This document shows, piece by piece, positions 1 through 8,551 of a stretch of 64,000 nt of DNA. A program made the position numbers and the translations under genes. The DNA is from Marinobacter iranensis (GTDB lineage Bacteria > Pseudomonadota > Gammaproteobacteria > Pseudomonadales > Oleiphilaceae): the NCBI RefSeq assembly GCF_029207565.1, contig NZ_JANCMW010000015.1, positions 1 through 64,000 of the forward strand. The letters are read 5' to 3'. The stretch's first letter is position 1, and each line of letters opens with the position of its first letter. The notes under the pieces are model-generated. The model had not been told where the DNA came from. It was given only the letters and a program-made list of their open reading frames with translations, and did no database searches.

Positions 1-126
1 CGGTTGTCTTTCGATTTCCGGCCCGCCTTACCGGCGTGCCCCTCGAGAGAGATGCGTATTCTACAGAGCTCACTTGAGGTGTCAACGATTCGTTATAACT
101 TTTTCGGGAAACCGACGAATTACCGT

Positions 127-1317
127 CTAAAGCTCGGTTTTTACCGCCGCTGCTGCGCGGGTTGCCTTTTCCCTCGCCTCGATAATTGTACTTCCGGTCG
201 CAAGGGCCACGCCCATCCGACGGCGGCCTTTCAGTTCCGGTTTCCCGAACAACCTAAGAAATATATCAGGCTCGGCCAGGGCTTTTTCAAGCCCTGAGTA
301 GGAAACGGCATCAGACTCTCCTTCAGGTAATATCACTGCGGAGGCCGATGGGCCCAGTTGGCGTATCGCCGGTATTGGCAGCCCCAGAATTGCCCGGGCG
401 TGTAATGCAAATTCCGACAGATCCTGGGAAACGAGGGTTACCAGCCCGGTGTCATGGGGGCGCGGCGACACTTCGGAAAACCACACCTTGTCACCCTGGA
501 CAAACAACTCTACCCCGTAAACCCCATAGCCACCAAGATTGTCGGCAACCGCCTCGGCAATTTCCCGCGAACGGGCCAGCGCTTTTTCACTCATTGGCTG
601 GGGTTGCCAGGACTCACGGTAATCCCCGTCTTCCTGCCGGTGTCCGATCGGGTCGCAAAAGGAAATACCATCGCGATGTTTCACGGTCAGCAAGGTGATT
701 TCGTAATCGAAGTCCACGAACCCTTCAACAATCACCCTGCCCTTACCGGCCCGACCACCCGTCTGGGCGTATTCCCAGGCAGCTTCAACATCATCGCGGG
801 ACTTGACCGTGCTCTGCCCTTTACCGGATGAGCTCATCACCGGCTTCACCACAAGAGGCAACCCGATGGCCTCGACCGCCGCGAGATATTCCTCTTTTGA
901 TTCTGCAAACCGGTACGGCGATGTGGCGAGCCCAAGCTCCTCAGCCGCCAGGCGACGGATGCCTTCCCGGTTCATGGTCAGATTCACGGCCCTTGCCGTG
1001 GGAATGACGTGATAGCCTTCCTGCTCGAGCTTGACCAGTTCCGGCGTGGCAATGGCCTCTATCTCCGGCACGATCAGATTCGGCTTTTCCATCTCGATAA
1101 TGCGGCGAAGGGCTTGCCCATCCAGCATATCGACAACGTGGCTGCGATGGGCAACCTGCATGGCCGGCGCATTGGCGTACCGATCAACCGCGATCACCTC
1201 AACGCCGAAGCGCTGGAGTTCAATGACGACTTCCTTGCCTAGCTCTCCGGAGCCACAAAAGAGAACCCTGAACGCGTTTTCTTTAAGTGGAGTACCAATT
1301 CGAACTGTGTCAGTCAT
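127..1317 (-). CDS. purT: Formate-dependent phosphoribosylglycinamide formyltransferase
   Basis: PurT (396 aa) makes formyl-GAR from GAR, formate and ATP, the folate-independent third step of purine synthesis. The N-terminal pre-ATP-grasp domain opens with the glycine motif [10 protein letters not shown]. The ATP-grasp core follows, with [14 protein letters not shown] as the nucleotide loop and the metal-binding segment [12 protein letters not shown]. Length fits the E. coli enzyme (about 392 aa). It is the last gene of the minus-strand run after DUF1289, with a 54-bp gap. purL also lies in this window but is unlinked. Bases 1-126 downstream show nothing I recognise. Confidence 0.95.
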   Translation of the reverse strand: MTDTVRIGTPLKENAFRVLFCGSGELGKEVVIELQRFGVEVIAVDRYANAPAMQVAHRSHVVDMLDGQALRRIIEMEKPNLIVPEIEAIATPELVKLEQEGYHVIPTARAVNLTMNREGIRRLAAEELGLATSPYRFAESKEEYLAAVEAIGLPLVVKPVMSSSGKGQSTVKSRDDVEAAWEYAQTGGRAGKGRVIVEGFVDFDYEITLLTVKHRDGISFCDPIGHRQEDGDYRESWQPQPMSEKALARSREIAEAVADNLGGYGVYGVELFVQGDKVWFSEVSPRPHDTGLVTLVSQDLSEFALHARAILGLPIPAIRQLGPSASAVILPEGESDAVSYSGLEKALAEPDIFLRLFGKPELKGRRRMGVALATGSTIIEAREKATRAAAAVKTEL

Positions 1318-1371
1318 GATGTTCTCTGCCCTGTGTGGGATCGATGAGCGCCTGATTTACGCCGAGACACC

Positions 1372-1554
1372 CTAGATCAAAACCCTGCTTTCACGCTCGG
1401 CAACGTTTCGCAGTACCTCCCGACGTTCTTCGTTGCTCATCTGAGACCACCGCGTAATTTCATCACCACTACGATAACAGCCAACGCAAATGTCATTGTC
1501 ATCCAGCGCACAAATGCTCACACAGGGCGAGCGTACCTTATCAGCGACTTTCAT
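1372..1554 (-). CDS. DUF1289 family small cysteine-rich protein
   Basis: This 60-aa protein has four cysteines in a compact pattern (C11, C15, C23, C26), followed by a Trp/Glu-rich tail (WSQMSNEERREVL). That is the layout of DUF1289 proteins, which are thought to bind a metal or Fe-S cluster but have no settled function. It begins 33 bp downstream of bluB on the same strand and is probably co-transcribed with it. No functional claim is made beyond the family. Confidence 0.85.
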   Translation of the reverse strand: MKVADKVRSPCVSICALDDNDICVGCYRSGDEITRWSQMSNEERREVLRNVAERESRVLI

Positions 1555-1587
1555 CCTGCAACCTCATCCAACTTCCTGGCCGTTACT

Positions 1588-2310
1588 TTAACCTTTCCTG
1601 ATCTGCGCTTCTAATGCCTGCTCCGTCAGCGGCTCGCCCCACGTGTTCCCGTGGACCAGCTCGGACAATGGCAACCGCGAGCGCCAGCCTTTTTTCTCCA
1701 GCTCGGGCTGGTCAAGAAATTCGCTCACATAGCCAAGACACAGGTACGCCAATGGGTACACATGCTCTGGCAGGTTTAGCGTACGGGCGAGTTTATCCTG
1801 ATCCAGGATGCTTACCCAACCCACACCAATCCCCTCCGCTCGCGCTGCCAGCCAGAAGTTCTGTACCGCCAGGCAGGTGCTGAACAGATCCGTCTCCACA
1901 ATCGAATTGCGCCCCAGAACGTGTGTGCCGCCGCGGCTGCGGTCGCAGGTTATGCAGAGATTCACGGGGCTTTCGAGGATGCCCTGAAGTTTCAGGCTTT
2001 TATAGCGTGTATTGCGGTCTCCCTGGTAGTTTTCTGCCGCTTTGCGGTTCTCTTCCTCAAAAATCGAGAGGACCGTCTGGCGCACTCCAATGCTGTCAAT
2101 CACGATAAAATCCCAGGGCTGCATGAAGCCGACGGAAGGCGCATGATGCGCTGCGCTGAGCAGCCGGGTAAGAACGTCCGGAGGAATCGGGTCGGAAAGG
2201 AACTGTGAACGCACATCCCGCCGCTCATGGATAGCGCGATAAAGCCCTTTGGTTTCCTCGCCACTGAAGGGACGATTGTGGTCAGTCCTGTGTGTTTTAT
2301 TGTCGGTCAT
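1588..2310 (-). CDS. bluB: 5,6-dimethylbenzimidazole synthase
   Basis: BluB (240 aa) cannibalises reduced FMN with oxygen to give 5,6-dimethylbenzimidazole, the lower ligand of B12. The protein is a nitroreductase-fold enzyme with the diagnostic N-terminal RRDVR motif (residues 30-34, including Asp32, the position reported as essential in BluB) and the downstream APSVGFMQPWDFIV flavin-binding segment. It lies 18 bp after cobQ in the same operon, which favours BluB over a generic nitroreductase. Its presence implies that the cell can make its own lower ligand under aerobic conditions. Confidence 0.92.
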   Translation of the reverse strand: MTDNKTHRTDHNRPFSGEETKGLYRAIHERRDVRSQFLSDPIPPDVLTRLLSAAHHAPSVGFMQPWDFIVIDSIGVRQTVLSIFEEENRKAAENYQGDRNTRYKSLKLQGILESPVNLCITCDRSRGGTHVLGRNSIVETDLFSTCLAVQNFWLAARAEGIGVGWVSILDQDKLARTLNLPEHVYPLAYLCLGYVSEFLDQPELEKKGWRSRLPLSELVHGNTWGEPLTEQALEAQIRKG

Positions 2311-2328
2311 TCTTTGTCCCCAATGCCT

Positions 2329-3786
2329 TCAGGTCAGGCCCAGCTGCTTCTTCAGGAAATCAGTGTCCAGACAATCCTCCACATGGTCCGCCAGCCGATC
2401 CAACTGCTGCAAACGGTGTTTCTGATAGTCCACGGCCTGGCCCTGTGATCGCAGACCCGCCCACTGCAGTATTTCGCTGGCAGCTTCGGCCTCGTCGAAA
2501 ATGCCGTGTACATAGGTGCCCATCACCTGGCCATCATCGCTGATCGCGCCATCAGGGCTCCCATCCAGCATTGCCAGCGGGCGCTCCAGGGCGGGACCAG
2601 TGGTAACGCCATTATGCATTTCATAACCCGTAAACCGGGTTTTACCCGCCCCAAGCCTGAGCACACCGGCCACGTCCTGCAATTGCTTGCCAGCAACCAT
2701 ACGTGTGGCCATATCCAGCAGACCCAGCCCTTCGGTACTGCCCACCTCGCCTTCCAGGCCGTCAGGGTCCAGTACTTCCCGGCCCAACATCTGGAAACCT
2801 CCGCAGATGCCAAATACCTTGCCGCCATAACGCAGGTGTTTGCGGATTGCCTCGGGCCAACCCTGGGAGCTCAGCCATTGCAGGTCATGACGGGTACTTT
2901 TACTGCCGGGCAAAACGATCAGGTCGGCCGGGGGAATGGGCTGGTCCGGGCCGATGAACCGAAGGTTGACTCCAGGGTGCAGGCGCAGGGGATCAAAGTC
3001 GTTGTGGTTACTGATGCGGGGCAGTACCGGGACGATCACATTCAGCGCGCCGGCTTCACTGCTACCGCTGATGCCCACGCTGTCTTCGGCATCGATCACC
3101 AACCCGTGCAGGTACGGCAGCACACCCGCCACCGGTTTGCCGGTGCGTTCGGCCAGCCAGTCCAGCCCCGGTTCCAGCAGGGCGATATCGCCCCGGAAGC
3201 GGTTGATGATAAAGCCTTTGGTACGAGCCCGCTCGCTGTCGGAGACCAGTTCCAGAGTGCCTACCAGTTGCGCAAAGACGCCCCCCTTATCGATATCGCC
3301 GACAAGCAGCACCGGACAATCTGCCGCTTCGGCGAAACCCATGTTGGCTATATCATTAGTGCGCAGATTGATCTCGGCCGGGCTGCCGGCGCCTTCGGCG
3401 ATGATCACGTCATAACGGGCGCTCAGTGCACGCCAGGCGTCCATCACCGAGGCCATCGCCTGGGCTTTGTAGGCATGGTAATCCAACGCGTCCATGTTGC
3501 CATGGACCTTGCCCCGCAGGATCACCTGGGCGCCGCAGTCGCTCTGGGGCTTTAGCAGCACCGGGTTCATGTCGCTATGGGGCTCCAGTCCGCAGGCCAA
3601 AGCCTGAAGCGCCGTGGAGCGACCAATTTCACCGCCATCCACAGTGACTGCGCTATTCAGGGCCATGTTCTGGGGCTTGAACGGCGCCACGGAAACACTC
3701 TGCCGCGCCAGCCACCGGCACAGGGCAGCCACCACCGTAGTCTTGCCGGCGTCAGAGGTTGTACCCTGAATCATCAATGTGGTCAT
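2329..3786 (-). CDS. cobQ: Adenosylcobyric acid (cobyric acid) synthase
   Basis: CobQ (485 aa) amidates four side chains of adenosylcobyrinic acid a,c-diamide using glutamine and ATP. The N-terminal dethiobiotin-synthetase-like domain starts [14 protein letters not shown] (P-loop). The C-terminal class I glutamine amidotransferase domain shows the nucleophile motif [11 protein letters not shown], and a late His lies in [10 protein letters not shown]. Length is typical. The gene starts 13 bp after cobO ends, so cobB-cobO-cobQ-bluB form one unit. Confidence 0.95.
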   Translation of the reverse strand: MTTLMIQGTTSDAGKTTVVAALCRWLARQSVSVAPFKPQNMALNSAVTVDGGEIGRSTALQALACGLEPHSDMNPVLLKPQSDCGAQVILRGKVHGNMDALDYHAYKAQAMASVMDAWRALSARYDVIIAEGAGSPAEINLRTNDIANMGFAEAADCPVLLVGDIDKGGVFAQLVGTLELVSDSERARTKGFIINRFRGDIALLEPGLDWLAERTGKPVAGVLPYLHGLVIDAEDSVGISGSSEAGALNVIVPVLPRISNHNDFDPLRLHPGVNLRFIGPDQPIPPADLIVLPGSKSTRHDLQWLSSQGWPEAIRKHLRYGGKVFGICGGFQMLGREVLDPDGLEGEVGSTEGLGLLDMATRMVAGKQLQDVAGVLRLGAGKTRFTGYEMHNGVTTGPALERPLAMLDGSPDGAISDDGQVMGTYVHGIFDEAEAASEILQWAGLRSQGQAVDYQKHRLQQLDRLADHVEDCLDTDFLKKQLGLT

Positions 3787-3799
3787 GGGGTCCTGTCCG

Positions 3800-4411
3800 T
3801 TAAAGCTCTACGCCTTTCTGGGCCTTGATGCCCTGATCCTTGAAGGCGTGTTTCACCACACCCATTTCCGTCACTGTATCTGCCAGATCAACCAGCTCCG
3901 CTGGCGCAGAACGGCCGGTGATGACCACGTGCTGCATTTCCGGCCGGCCCTGCAGGTCATCCAGCACCCGGTCCAGGTCAATGTAGTCGTACTTCAGGGC
4001 GATGTTGAGTTCGTCCAGCAGGATCAGGCCGTAGCTGTTGTCTTTCAACATGGCGGCCGCCACATCCCAGGCGGCGTTGGCGGCTTCCACATCCTGCTCC
4101 CGGTTCTTGGTGTCCCAGGTATAGCCCTGACCCATCACGTGGTAGTCCACATTGGGCAGGTCCCGGAAGAAGGCTTCCTCACCGGTGCTGAACGCACCCT
4201 TGATGAACTGGACAATGCCCACTTTCATGCCATGGCCCAGAGCCCGGGCGACCATTCCGAAGCCGGAGCTGCTCTTGCCCTTTCCGGGGCCGGTCAACAC
4301 CAACAACACACCCTGCTCTTTCTGGGCGCGGGCAATGCGCTCCTGCATGATTTTCTGTTTGGCATCCATGCGGCGTGCATGGCGTTCGGGGTCTTTGGCG
4401 CGTTCACGCAT
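3800..4411 (-). CDS. cobO: Cob(I)yrinic acid a,c-diamide adenosyltransferase (BtuR/CobO type)
   Basis: CobO/BtuR (203 aa) attaches the 5'-deoxyadenosyl group of ATP to reduced corrinoids. The P-loop GPGKGKSS (residues 41-48) and the later [10 protein letters not shown] segment are family signatures. The start overlaps the end of cobB by 8 bp, indicating translational coupling. The window encodes a second, unrelated adenosyltransferase of PduO type at 16050-16607, so two non-homologous enzymes for this chemistry are present. This one belongs to the synthesis and salvage operon. Confidence 0.93.
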   Translation of the reverse strand: MRERAKDPERHARRMDAKQKIMQERIARAQKEQGVLLVLTGPGKGKSSSGFGMVARALGHGMKVGIVQFIKGAFSTGEEAFFRDLPNVDYHVMGQGYTWDTKNREQDVEAANAAWDVAAAMLKDNSYGLILLDELNIALKYDYIDLDRVLDDLQGRPEMQHVVITGRSAPAELVDLADTVTEMGVVKHAFKDQGIKAQKGVEL

Positions 4412-5732
4412 GGTCAGGCTCCTTATCGATGAGCGGGCGAATGGCCTGCCCGCGAAAAATTCCAGCCACCAACTCAGGGGCCGAAGGGAAATAACCGTGG
4501 AAATAACTGGCCACCAGGCCGTTTTGGCAGAAGACTGGCTCAGCTTCCGTACCCGCCAGCTTTCGGGTTCGAGCCAGGGGTTGCCAGTCGGTCTCCAGGC
4601 GGGAGTGGTGATAGGTGTGGCCCCGCAGCTGCCCCTGCTCGGTGCTCAGGCGCTGCAGACCCAGCGCCTGCAGGCGGCCGGCCATGCTGGCACGCCCAGG
4701 CATCAGCCCCAGTAATTTATGGATCTGGCCATCATGATCCATCAGTTCGTCCACGCAGGCCATCAAACCACCGCATTCCGCCAGCATCGGCTTGCCAGCG
4801 GCGTAATGGGTGCGAATGGCATCCAGCATCGGCTGGTTGCCAGCCAGGGTAACGCCGTGCAGTTCCGGATAACCGCCCGGCAGCCAGATCGCATCGACTT
4901 CGGGTAATGTCGAATCCGCCAGCGGCGAAAAAAACTCCAGCTTCGCGCCCATGGCCCGCAGCAGGTCCAGGTTGGCGCGGTAGATAAAGCTGAAAGCCGC
5001 GTCCCGGGCAATGGCGATGCGCACACCCGTCAGTAACGGTGGCGGGGGCTCCGGGGCATCAGCTTCCAGCGTCACAGGAAGCGGCAGACCATCCAGACCC
5101 GCCTCGGCCAGGACATCGGCGGCGGCATCCAGGCGCTGGTCCAGATCATTCATCTCCCCGGCCTGCACCAGGCCCAGGTGGCGGTCCGGAATGTTCATGG
5201 CCTCGTTGCGGGGGATCGCCCCCAGCAGTTCTATACCCTCCGGTAAACTTTCCCGCAGCATGGCACCGTGGCGGGGACTACCAATGCGGTTCGCGATCAC
5301 CTGGCGAACCGGCAGCTCCGGATCGAAGCTAGCCAACCCCAGGGCCACCGCACCAAATGTCTGGGCCATACCACGGGCGTCGATTACCGGCAGAGCGGGA
5401 ATACCCATTAGCTTGGCCAGGTCTGCACTGGAGGGGTCGCCATCAAACAAGCCCATGGAGCCTTCCACCAGGACCAAATCGGCGTCTTGGGCCGCTTCTG
5501 TTAACCGCCAGCGGCATTCCGCTTCTCCGGTCATCCACGGATGCAACTGGTACACCGGTTGGCCAGAGGCGACTTCCAGCACCATAGGGTCCAGATAATC
5601 CGGTCCATGTTTGAACACCCGAACCTTGCGACCAGCATTCCGATGTAATCTCGCCAGGGCAGCGGTCACCATGGATTTCCCCTGGCCGGAGCCGGGAGCG
5701 GTAATCATTGCAGCTGCTACGGTTGCTTTCAT
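4404..5732 (-). CDS. cobB: Cobyrinate / hydrogenobyrinate a,c-diamide synthase
   Basis: CobB (442 aa; CbiA in anaerobic pathways) amidates the a and c side chains of the corrin ring. The N-terminal P-loop domain has APGSGQGKS, and DGDPSSADLAKLMGIP follows. The C-terminal glutaminase domain carries LPGGYPELH and the Cys motif LAECGGLMA. Whether the natural substrate is cobyrinate or hydrogenobyrinate cannot be read from the sequence, and no ring-synthesis genes (cobI, cobJ, cobM and so on) lie in the window. It heads cobB-cobO-cobQ-bluB, separated from btuD by the inverted repeat at 5774-5885. Confidence 0.92.
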   Translation of the reverse strand: MKATVAAAMITAPGSGQGKSMVTAALARLHRNAGRKVRVFKHGPDYLDPMVLEVASGQPVYQLHPWMTGEAECRWRLTEAAQDADLVLVEGSMGLFDGDPSSADLAKLMGIPALPVIDARGMAQTFGAVALGLASFDPELPVRQVIANRIGSPRHGAMLRESLPEGIELLGAIPRNEAMNIPDRHLGLVQAGEMNDLDQRLDAAADVLAEAGLDGLPLPVTLEADAPEPPPPLLTGVRIAIARDAAFSFIYRANLDLLRAMGAKLEFFSPLADSTLPEVDAIWLPGGYPELHGVTLAGNQPMLDAIRTHYAAGKPMLAECGGLMACVDELMDHDGQIHKLLGLMPGRASMAGRLQALGLQRLSTEQGQLRGHTYHHSRLETDWQPLARTRKLAGTEAEPVFCQNGLVASYFHGYFPSAPELVAGIFRGQAIRPLIDKEPDHA

Positions 5733-5773
5733 ATCGTATGTAGATCCAAAGTTAGCCTATCTCGGAATCCGGG

Positions 5774-5885
5774 CGACCGGGGGCGGGTAACGCCGTCCGG
5801 GACCGTCAAAAACATGGATGTTTTTGTCGAGCGTACAGGGACGTATTCACAGCGTGTCCCGGACGGCGTTACCCGCCCGCGGTCG
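5774..5885. repeat. Long inverted repeat with nested hairpin between btuD and cobB
   Basis: Two 30-bp arms (5774-5803 and 5856-5885) are reverse complements with a single mismatch; the inner 23 bp (5781-5803 and 5856-5878) pair perfectly. The 52-bp centre holds a second, smaller hairpin with 9-bp arms (CAAAAACAT at 5807-5815, ATGTTTTTG at 5818-5826). It fills the 165-bp gap between two same-strand genes and encodes nothing convincing. It looks like a REP/MITE-type dispersed element or a strong RNA structure that could attenuate or protect the btu-cob transcript. Only one copy was noticed in this window. Confidence 0.9.
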
Positions 5886-5897
5886 ATGCTCCCAAGT

Positions 5898-6668
5898 TCA
5901 ATGCTTAACAGGCACAAATAGTGGCGCACCATCTACCTCCACTGTCAGCAATTCCTGGTCGTAAAGTCGTTCGAGTGCTGCTGGCACGAGCATTCGCTTG
6001 GCGGGGCCCCAGCATGCTTCGCCGTTTGGGAAGAGTAATAACAAGTGGTCACACCAGCGGGCAGCCAGATTCAGATCGTGCAAGCACATAAAAACGGAAC
6101 GCCCAGCACGGGCTTGTTCGGTCAGTAACTGCAGTACCGATACCTGATGATGCAAATCCAGATGATTGGTGGGCTCGTCCAATAGCCAGGTATCAGGTGC
6201 CTGTGTCAGGACTGTCGCAATGGCGACGCGCTGGCGCTCGCCACCGGAGAGGGTATTCACCAGGCGATCGCTCAGATGAGCTACATCCAACTGTTCGAGA
6301 GCGCGGCGGGCGATGCGTTCGTCAGCCCCCGTTTCCATCTGCCAGGGTGACAGCCAGGGGTGGCGGCCGATCAGCGCGGTTTCCAGGACTGTGGCGGGAA
6401 ATCCATCCTGGCGGTCCTGAAACACCAGTCCCAGTTGCCGGGAAATTTGCCGGCGTTTTAACTCGTTCAGCGAATTCTCGCCAAGGAAAACAGCACCCTG
6501 ACGTGGCTCCAGCAGGCCGGCAAGGGTATGGAGCAAGGTTGTCTTGCCAGCGCCATTCGGCCCCAGAACGCCCCATATCTGCCCGGGTTGTACCGAGAAG
6601 TTCAGCGCCTCCCCGTCGTCCCGCCCGGGAATATCGATCACCAGTTCTTGCGCCTGTAACGGGTTCAT
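5898..6668 (-). CDS. btuD: Corrinoid ABC transporter ATP-binding protein
   Basis: This 256-aa ABC ATPase of the FecE/BtuD group powers uptake of vitamin B12 across the inner membrane. Walker A is GPNGAGKT (residues 36-43), the signature LSGGE is at 140-144 and Walker B WLLDEP is at 161-166. The start codon overlaps the btuC stop (TAATG), so the two are translationally coupled. B12 specificity is inferred from the btuB-btuF-btuC neighbourhood and the upstream cobalamin riboswitch; by sequence alone iron-siderophore or heme ATPases look alike. Confidence 0.9.
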   Translation of the reverse strand: MNPLQAQELVIDIPGRDDGEALNFSVQPGQIWGVLGPNGAGKTTLLHTLAGLLEPRQGAVFLGENSLNELKRRQISRQLGLVFQDRQDGFPATVLETALIGRHPWLSPWQMETGADERIARRALEQLDVAHLSDRLVNTLSGGERQRVAIATVLTQAPDTWLLDEPTNHLDLHHQVSVLQLLTEQARAGRSVFMCLHDLNLAARWCDHLLLLFPNGEACWGPAKRMLVPAALERLYDQELLTVEVDGAPLFVPVKH

Positions 6669-7639
6669 TAGCGGCTCCGGTACAGCAGGTAAAGGAAGGT
6701 TGGCACACCCAGCAGAGCGGTAATCACCCCTACCGGCAACTGCTCTGGCGCAATGACCACCCGCGCCAGGGTATCCGCCAGTACCAGCAGTGTGCCGCCG
6801 GCCAGGGCACAGGCAGGCAGGATCAGCCGCTGGTCGTTACCCAGCACCAGCCTCAGCATGTGGGGCACCACCAGACCAACAAACCCGATGCTGCCGGCCA
6901 TGGTCACTGCAGTGGCCGTCAGCAGGCTGGCAAGGATATAGATCATCCATTCCAGGGGCCGCACTGAAACTCCAAGAGCCGCGGCCTGCATGGGGCCGCG
7001 GGCCAGTACGTTAAGGCTGCGGCCCAACGGCACCACCAGAAGGCACACCAGAAAAAGAAGCACCAACGCCGGCCAGGGTGAACGGGCGTAGGACACGTCA
7101 CCCATCAGCCAGTACAGCATGCCCGGCAGACGCTGGGCGGGGCTGATGGCCAGCATCAGAGTGATCACCGCGCCCCAACCCGCTGCGACAACCACGCCGG
7201 TCAGCAGCAAACGTGATGGCGTCCAGCTGCCGGTACCATGGGCGAGCCCGAATACCATTAATGTCGCCAACATGGCACCGGCAAAGGCCGAACCGGAAAC
7301 GATCAAGCCACCCAGGCCCGCCAGCATCGCCAACAGCGCGCCCACCGCGGCGCCGCCTGAAAGACCAAGTACATAGGGATCTGCCAGCGGATTGCGGAGA
7401 AGCACCTGCATCAGCGCTCCAGCCACCGCCAAGAGGCCACCCGTTGCGAAGGCCGACAGCGTGCGGGGTAGTCGCAGTTCCAACACCAGGGTTTGCTGCA
7501 GGTGGCTACCCTCACCGAGGATGACCGCCGCGACCTCCCCTGGTGTCACGCTGACACTGCCGATGCCCACGGACAACACCATGGCAGCCAGGCTGGCCAG
7601 AGCCAGAATCAACAACGGCATGGTCAGTGGTCTGCTCAC
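6668..7639 (-). CDS. btuC: Corrinoid ABC transporter permease
   Basis: This 323-aa, very hydrophobic protein of the FecCD/BtuC family is the inner-membrane channel for corrinoid import. Family landmarks are the early LRLPRTLSAFATGGLLAVAG segment, RNPLADPYVLGLSGGAAVG, and GFVGLVVPHMLR near the C-terminus, which forms the ATPase-coupling loop. Many transmembrane helices are evident (about ten are expected for the family). It lies 15 bp after btuF and overlaps btuD by one base. Confidence 0.92.
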   Translation of the reverse strand: MSRPLTMPLLILALASLAAMVLSVGIGSVSVTPGEVAAVILGEGSHLQQTLVLELRLPRTLSAFATGGLLAVAGALMQVLLRNPLADPYVLGLSGGAAVGALLAMLAGLGGLIVSGSAFAGAMLATLMVFGLAHGTGSWTPSRLLLTGVVVAAGWGAVITLMLAISPAQRLPGMLYWLMGDVSYARSPWPALVLLFLVCLLVVPLGRSLNVLARGPMQAAALGVSVRPLEWMIYILASLLTATAVTMAGSIGFVGLVVPHMLRLVLGNDQRLILPACALAGGTLLVLADTLARVVIAPEQLPVGVITALLGVPTFLYLLYRSR

Positions 7640-7654
7640 GTGGCTGACCTCGCA

Positions 7655-8551
7655 CTAGCGTTTGGCACGGGCATCGTCCAGTTTCTCGCAGAACAGTTGT
7701 GAGCCTTCCAGCATGCGCGGTGTCGGGCGCTGGACCAGTGAAGGCGGAATGAAGTACAGGTTTTCCCTGGCGGTGGCATCAATACTGGGAAATGCCTCCC
7801 ACCGGGCCAGCCAGTGCCGGTTTTCTTCCCCCATGCCACCCGCCAGGATGGCTTCGGGATTGGCGCCGATCACCGCTTCGGCGCTGATCCTGGGTACCAG
7901 GCGTTCAAGGTCGCCAAACACATTCACCCCGCCACAGAGGGAAATAACCTTGCCGATCAGATGTTCGTCATTCACCGTCATCAAGGGTTCGTCCCAGACC
8001 TGATAGAACACCGATACCGGCTCGGCATCACGATACTGGCGTTCCAGAGCGGCAATGCCCTGGCGGAACCGATCCGCTTCGGCAAAACCTTCTTCATCGG
8101 TACCGGCCAGGAGCGACAGCCGTTCAATCGTATGTGATACATCCTCAAAGCTGCGGGGCTCGATTGAGAATACGGGCAGGCCCAGATCCCTCAACGCCTC
8201 AATCTGCTCCGGGGGATTGCCGGTCACCCAACCGATCACCAGGTCCGGCTGCAGTTCCATCAAGCGCTCCAGATCCATGCGGGTATGGCTACCTACCGAG
8301 GGAACTTCCTTTGCTTGATCCGGATAGTCGCTGAAGGAGACCACAGCCACCACCTTGTCACCGGCACCTGCCGCCCAGACCAACTCGGTAGCCCCCGGAG
8401 ACAAGGCCGCAATACGGGTGGCCGGCTGCTCAAGGCAGACCTCCCTGCCGGTATCATCGGTTGCGCATACTTCGGCAACCACTACGGCAGCCTGCCCAAT
8501 GGCAAGCAGGGACACACCCAGGGCGATGAGATACCTGAACGAATTCAACAT
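7655..8551 (-). CDS. btuF: Periplasmic corrinoid-binding protein
   Basis: BtuF-type class III binding protein delivers cobalamin to BtuCD. I place the start at the ATG at 8551 (MLNSFRYLI...), not at an in-frame upstream codon. This gives a clean signal peptide and an ATGTTGA overlap with the stop codon of the upstream CobN-like gene. The mature part has the usual IAALSPGATELVWAAGAGD opening and VSFSDYPDQAKEVPSVG. Length is about 298 aa. Substrate is inferred from context (btuB, riboswitch); a heme or siderophore ligand cannot be excluded from sequence alone. Confidence 0.88.
   Translation of the reverse strand: MLNSFRYLIALGVSLLAIGQAAVVVAEVCATDDTGREVCLEQPATRIAALSPGATELVWAAGAGDKVVAVVSFSDYPDQAKEVPSVGSHTRMDLERLMELQPDLVIGWVTGNPPEQIEALRDLGLPVFSIEPRSFEDVSHTIERLSLLAGTDEEGFAEADRFRQGIAALERQYRDAEPVSVFYQVWDEPLMTVNDEHLIGKVISLCGGVNVFGDLERLVPRISAEAVIGANPEAILAGGMGEENRHWLARWEAFPSIDATARENLYFIPPSLVQRPTPRMLEGSQLFCEKLDDARAKR

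Noticed and set aside
2506-3555. A 349-codon open frame on the plus strand opposite cobQ
   Set aside because: It is an antisense shadow of a well-supported GC-rich gene and shows no recognisable motif.
5729-5932. A 67-codon minus-strand frame between btuD and cobB
   Set aside because: It is formed mainly by the long inverted repeat, overlaps both neighbours and has no protein-like features.
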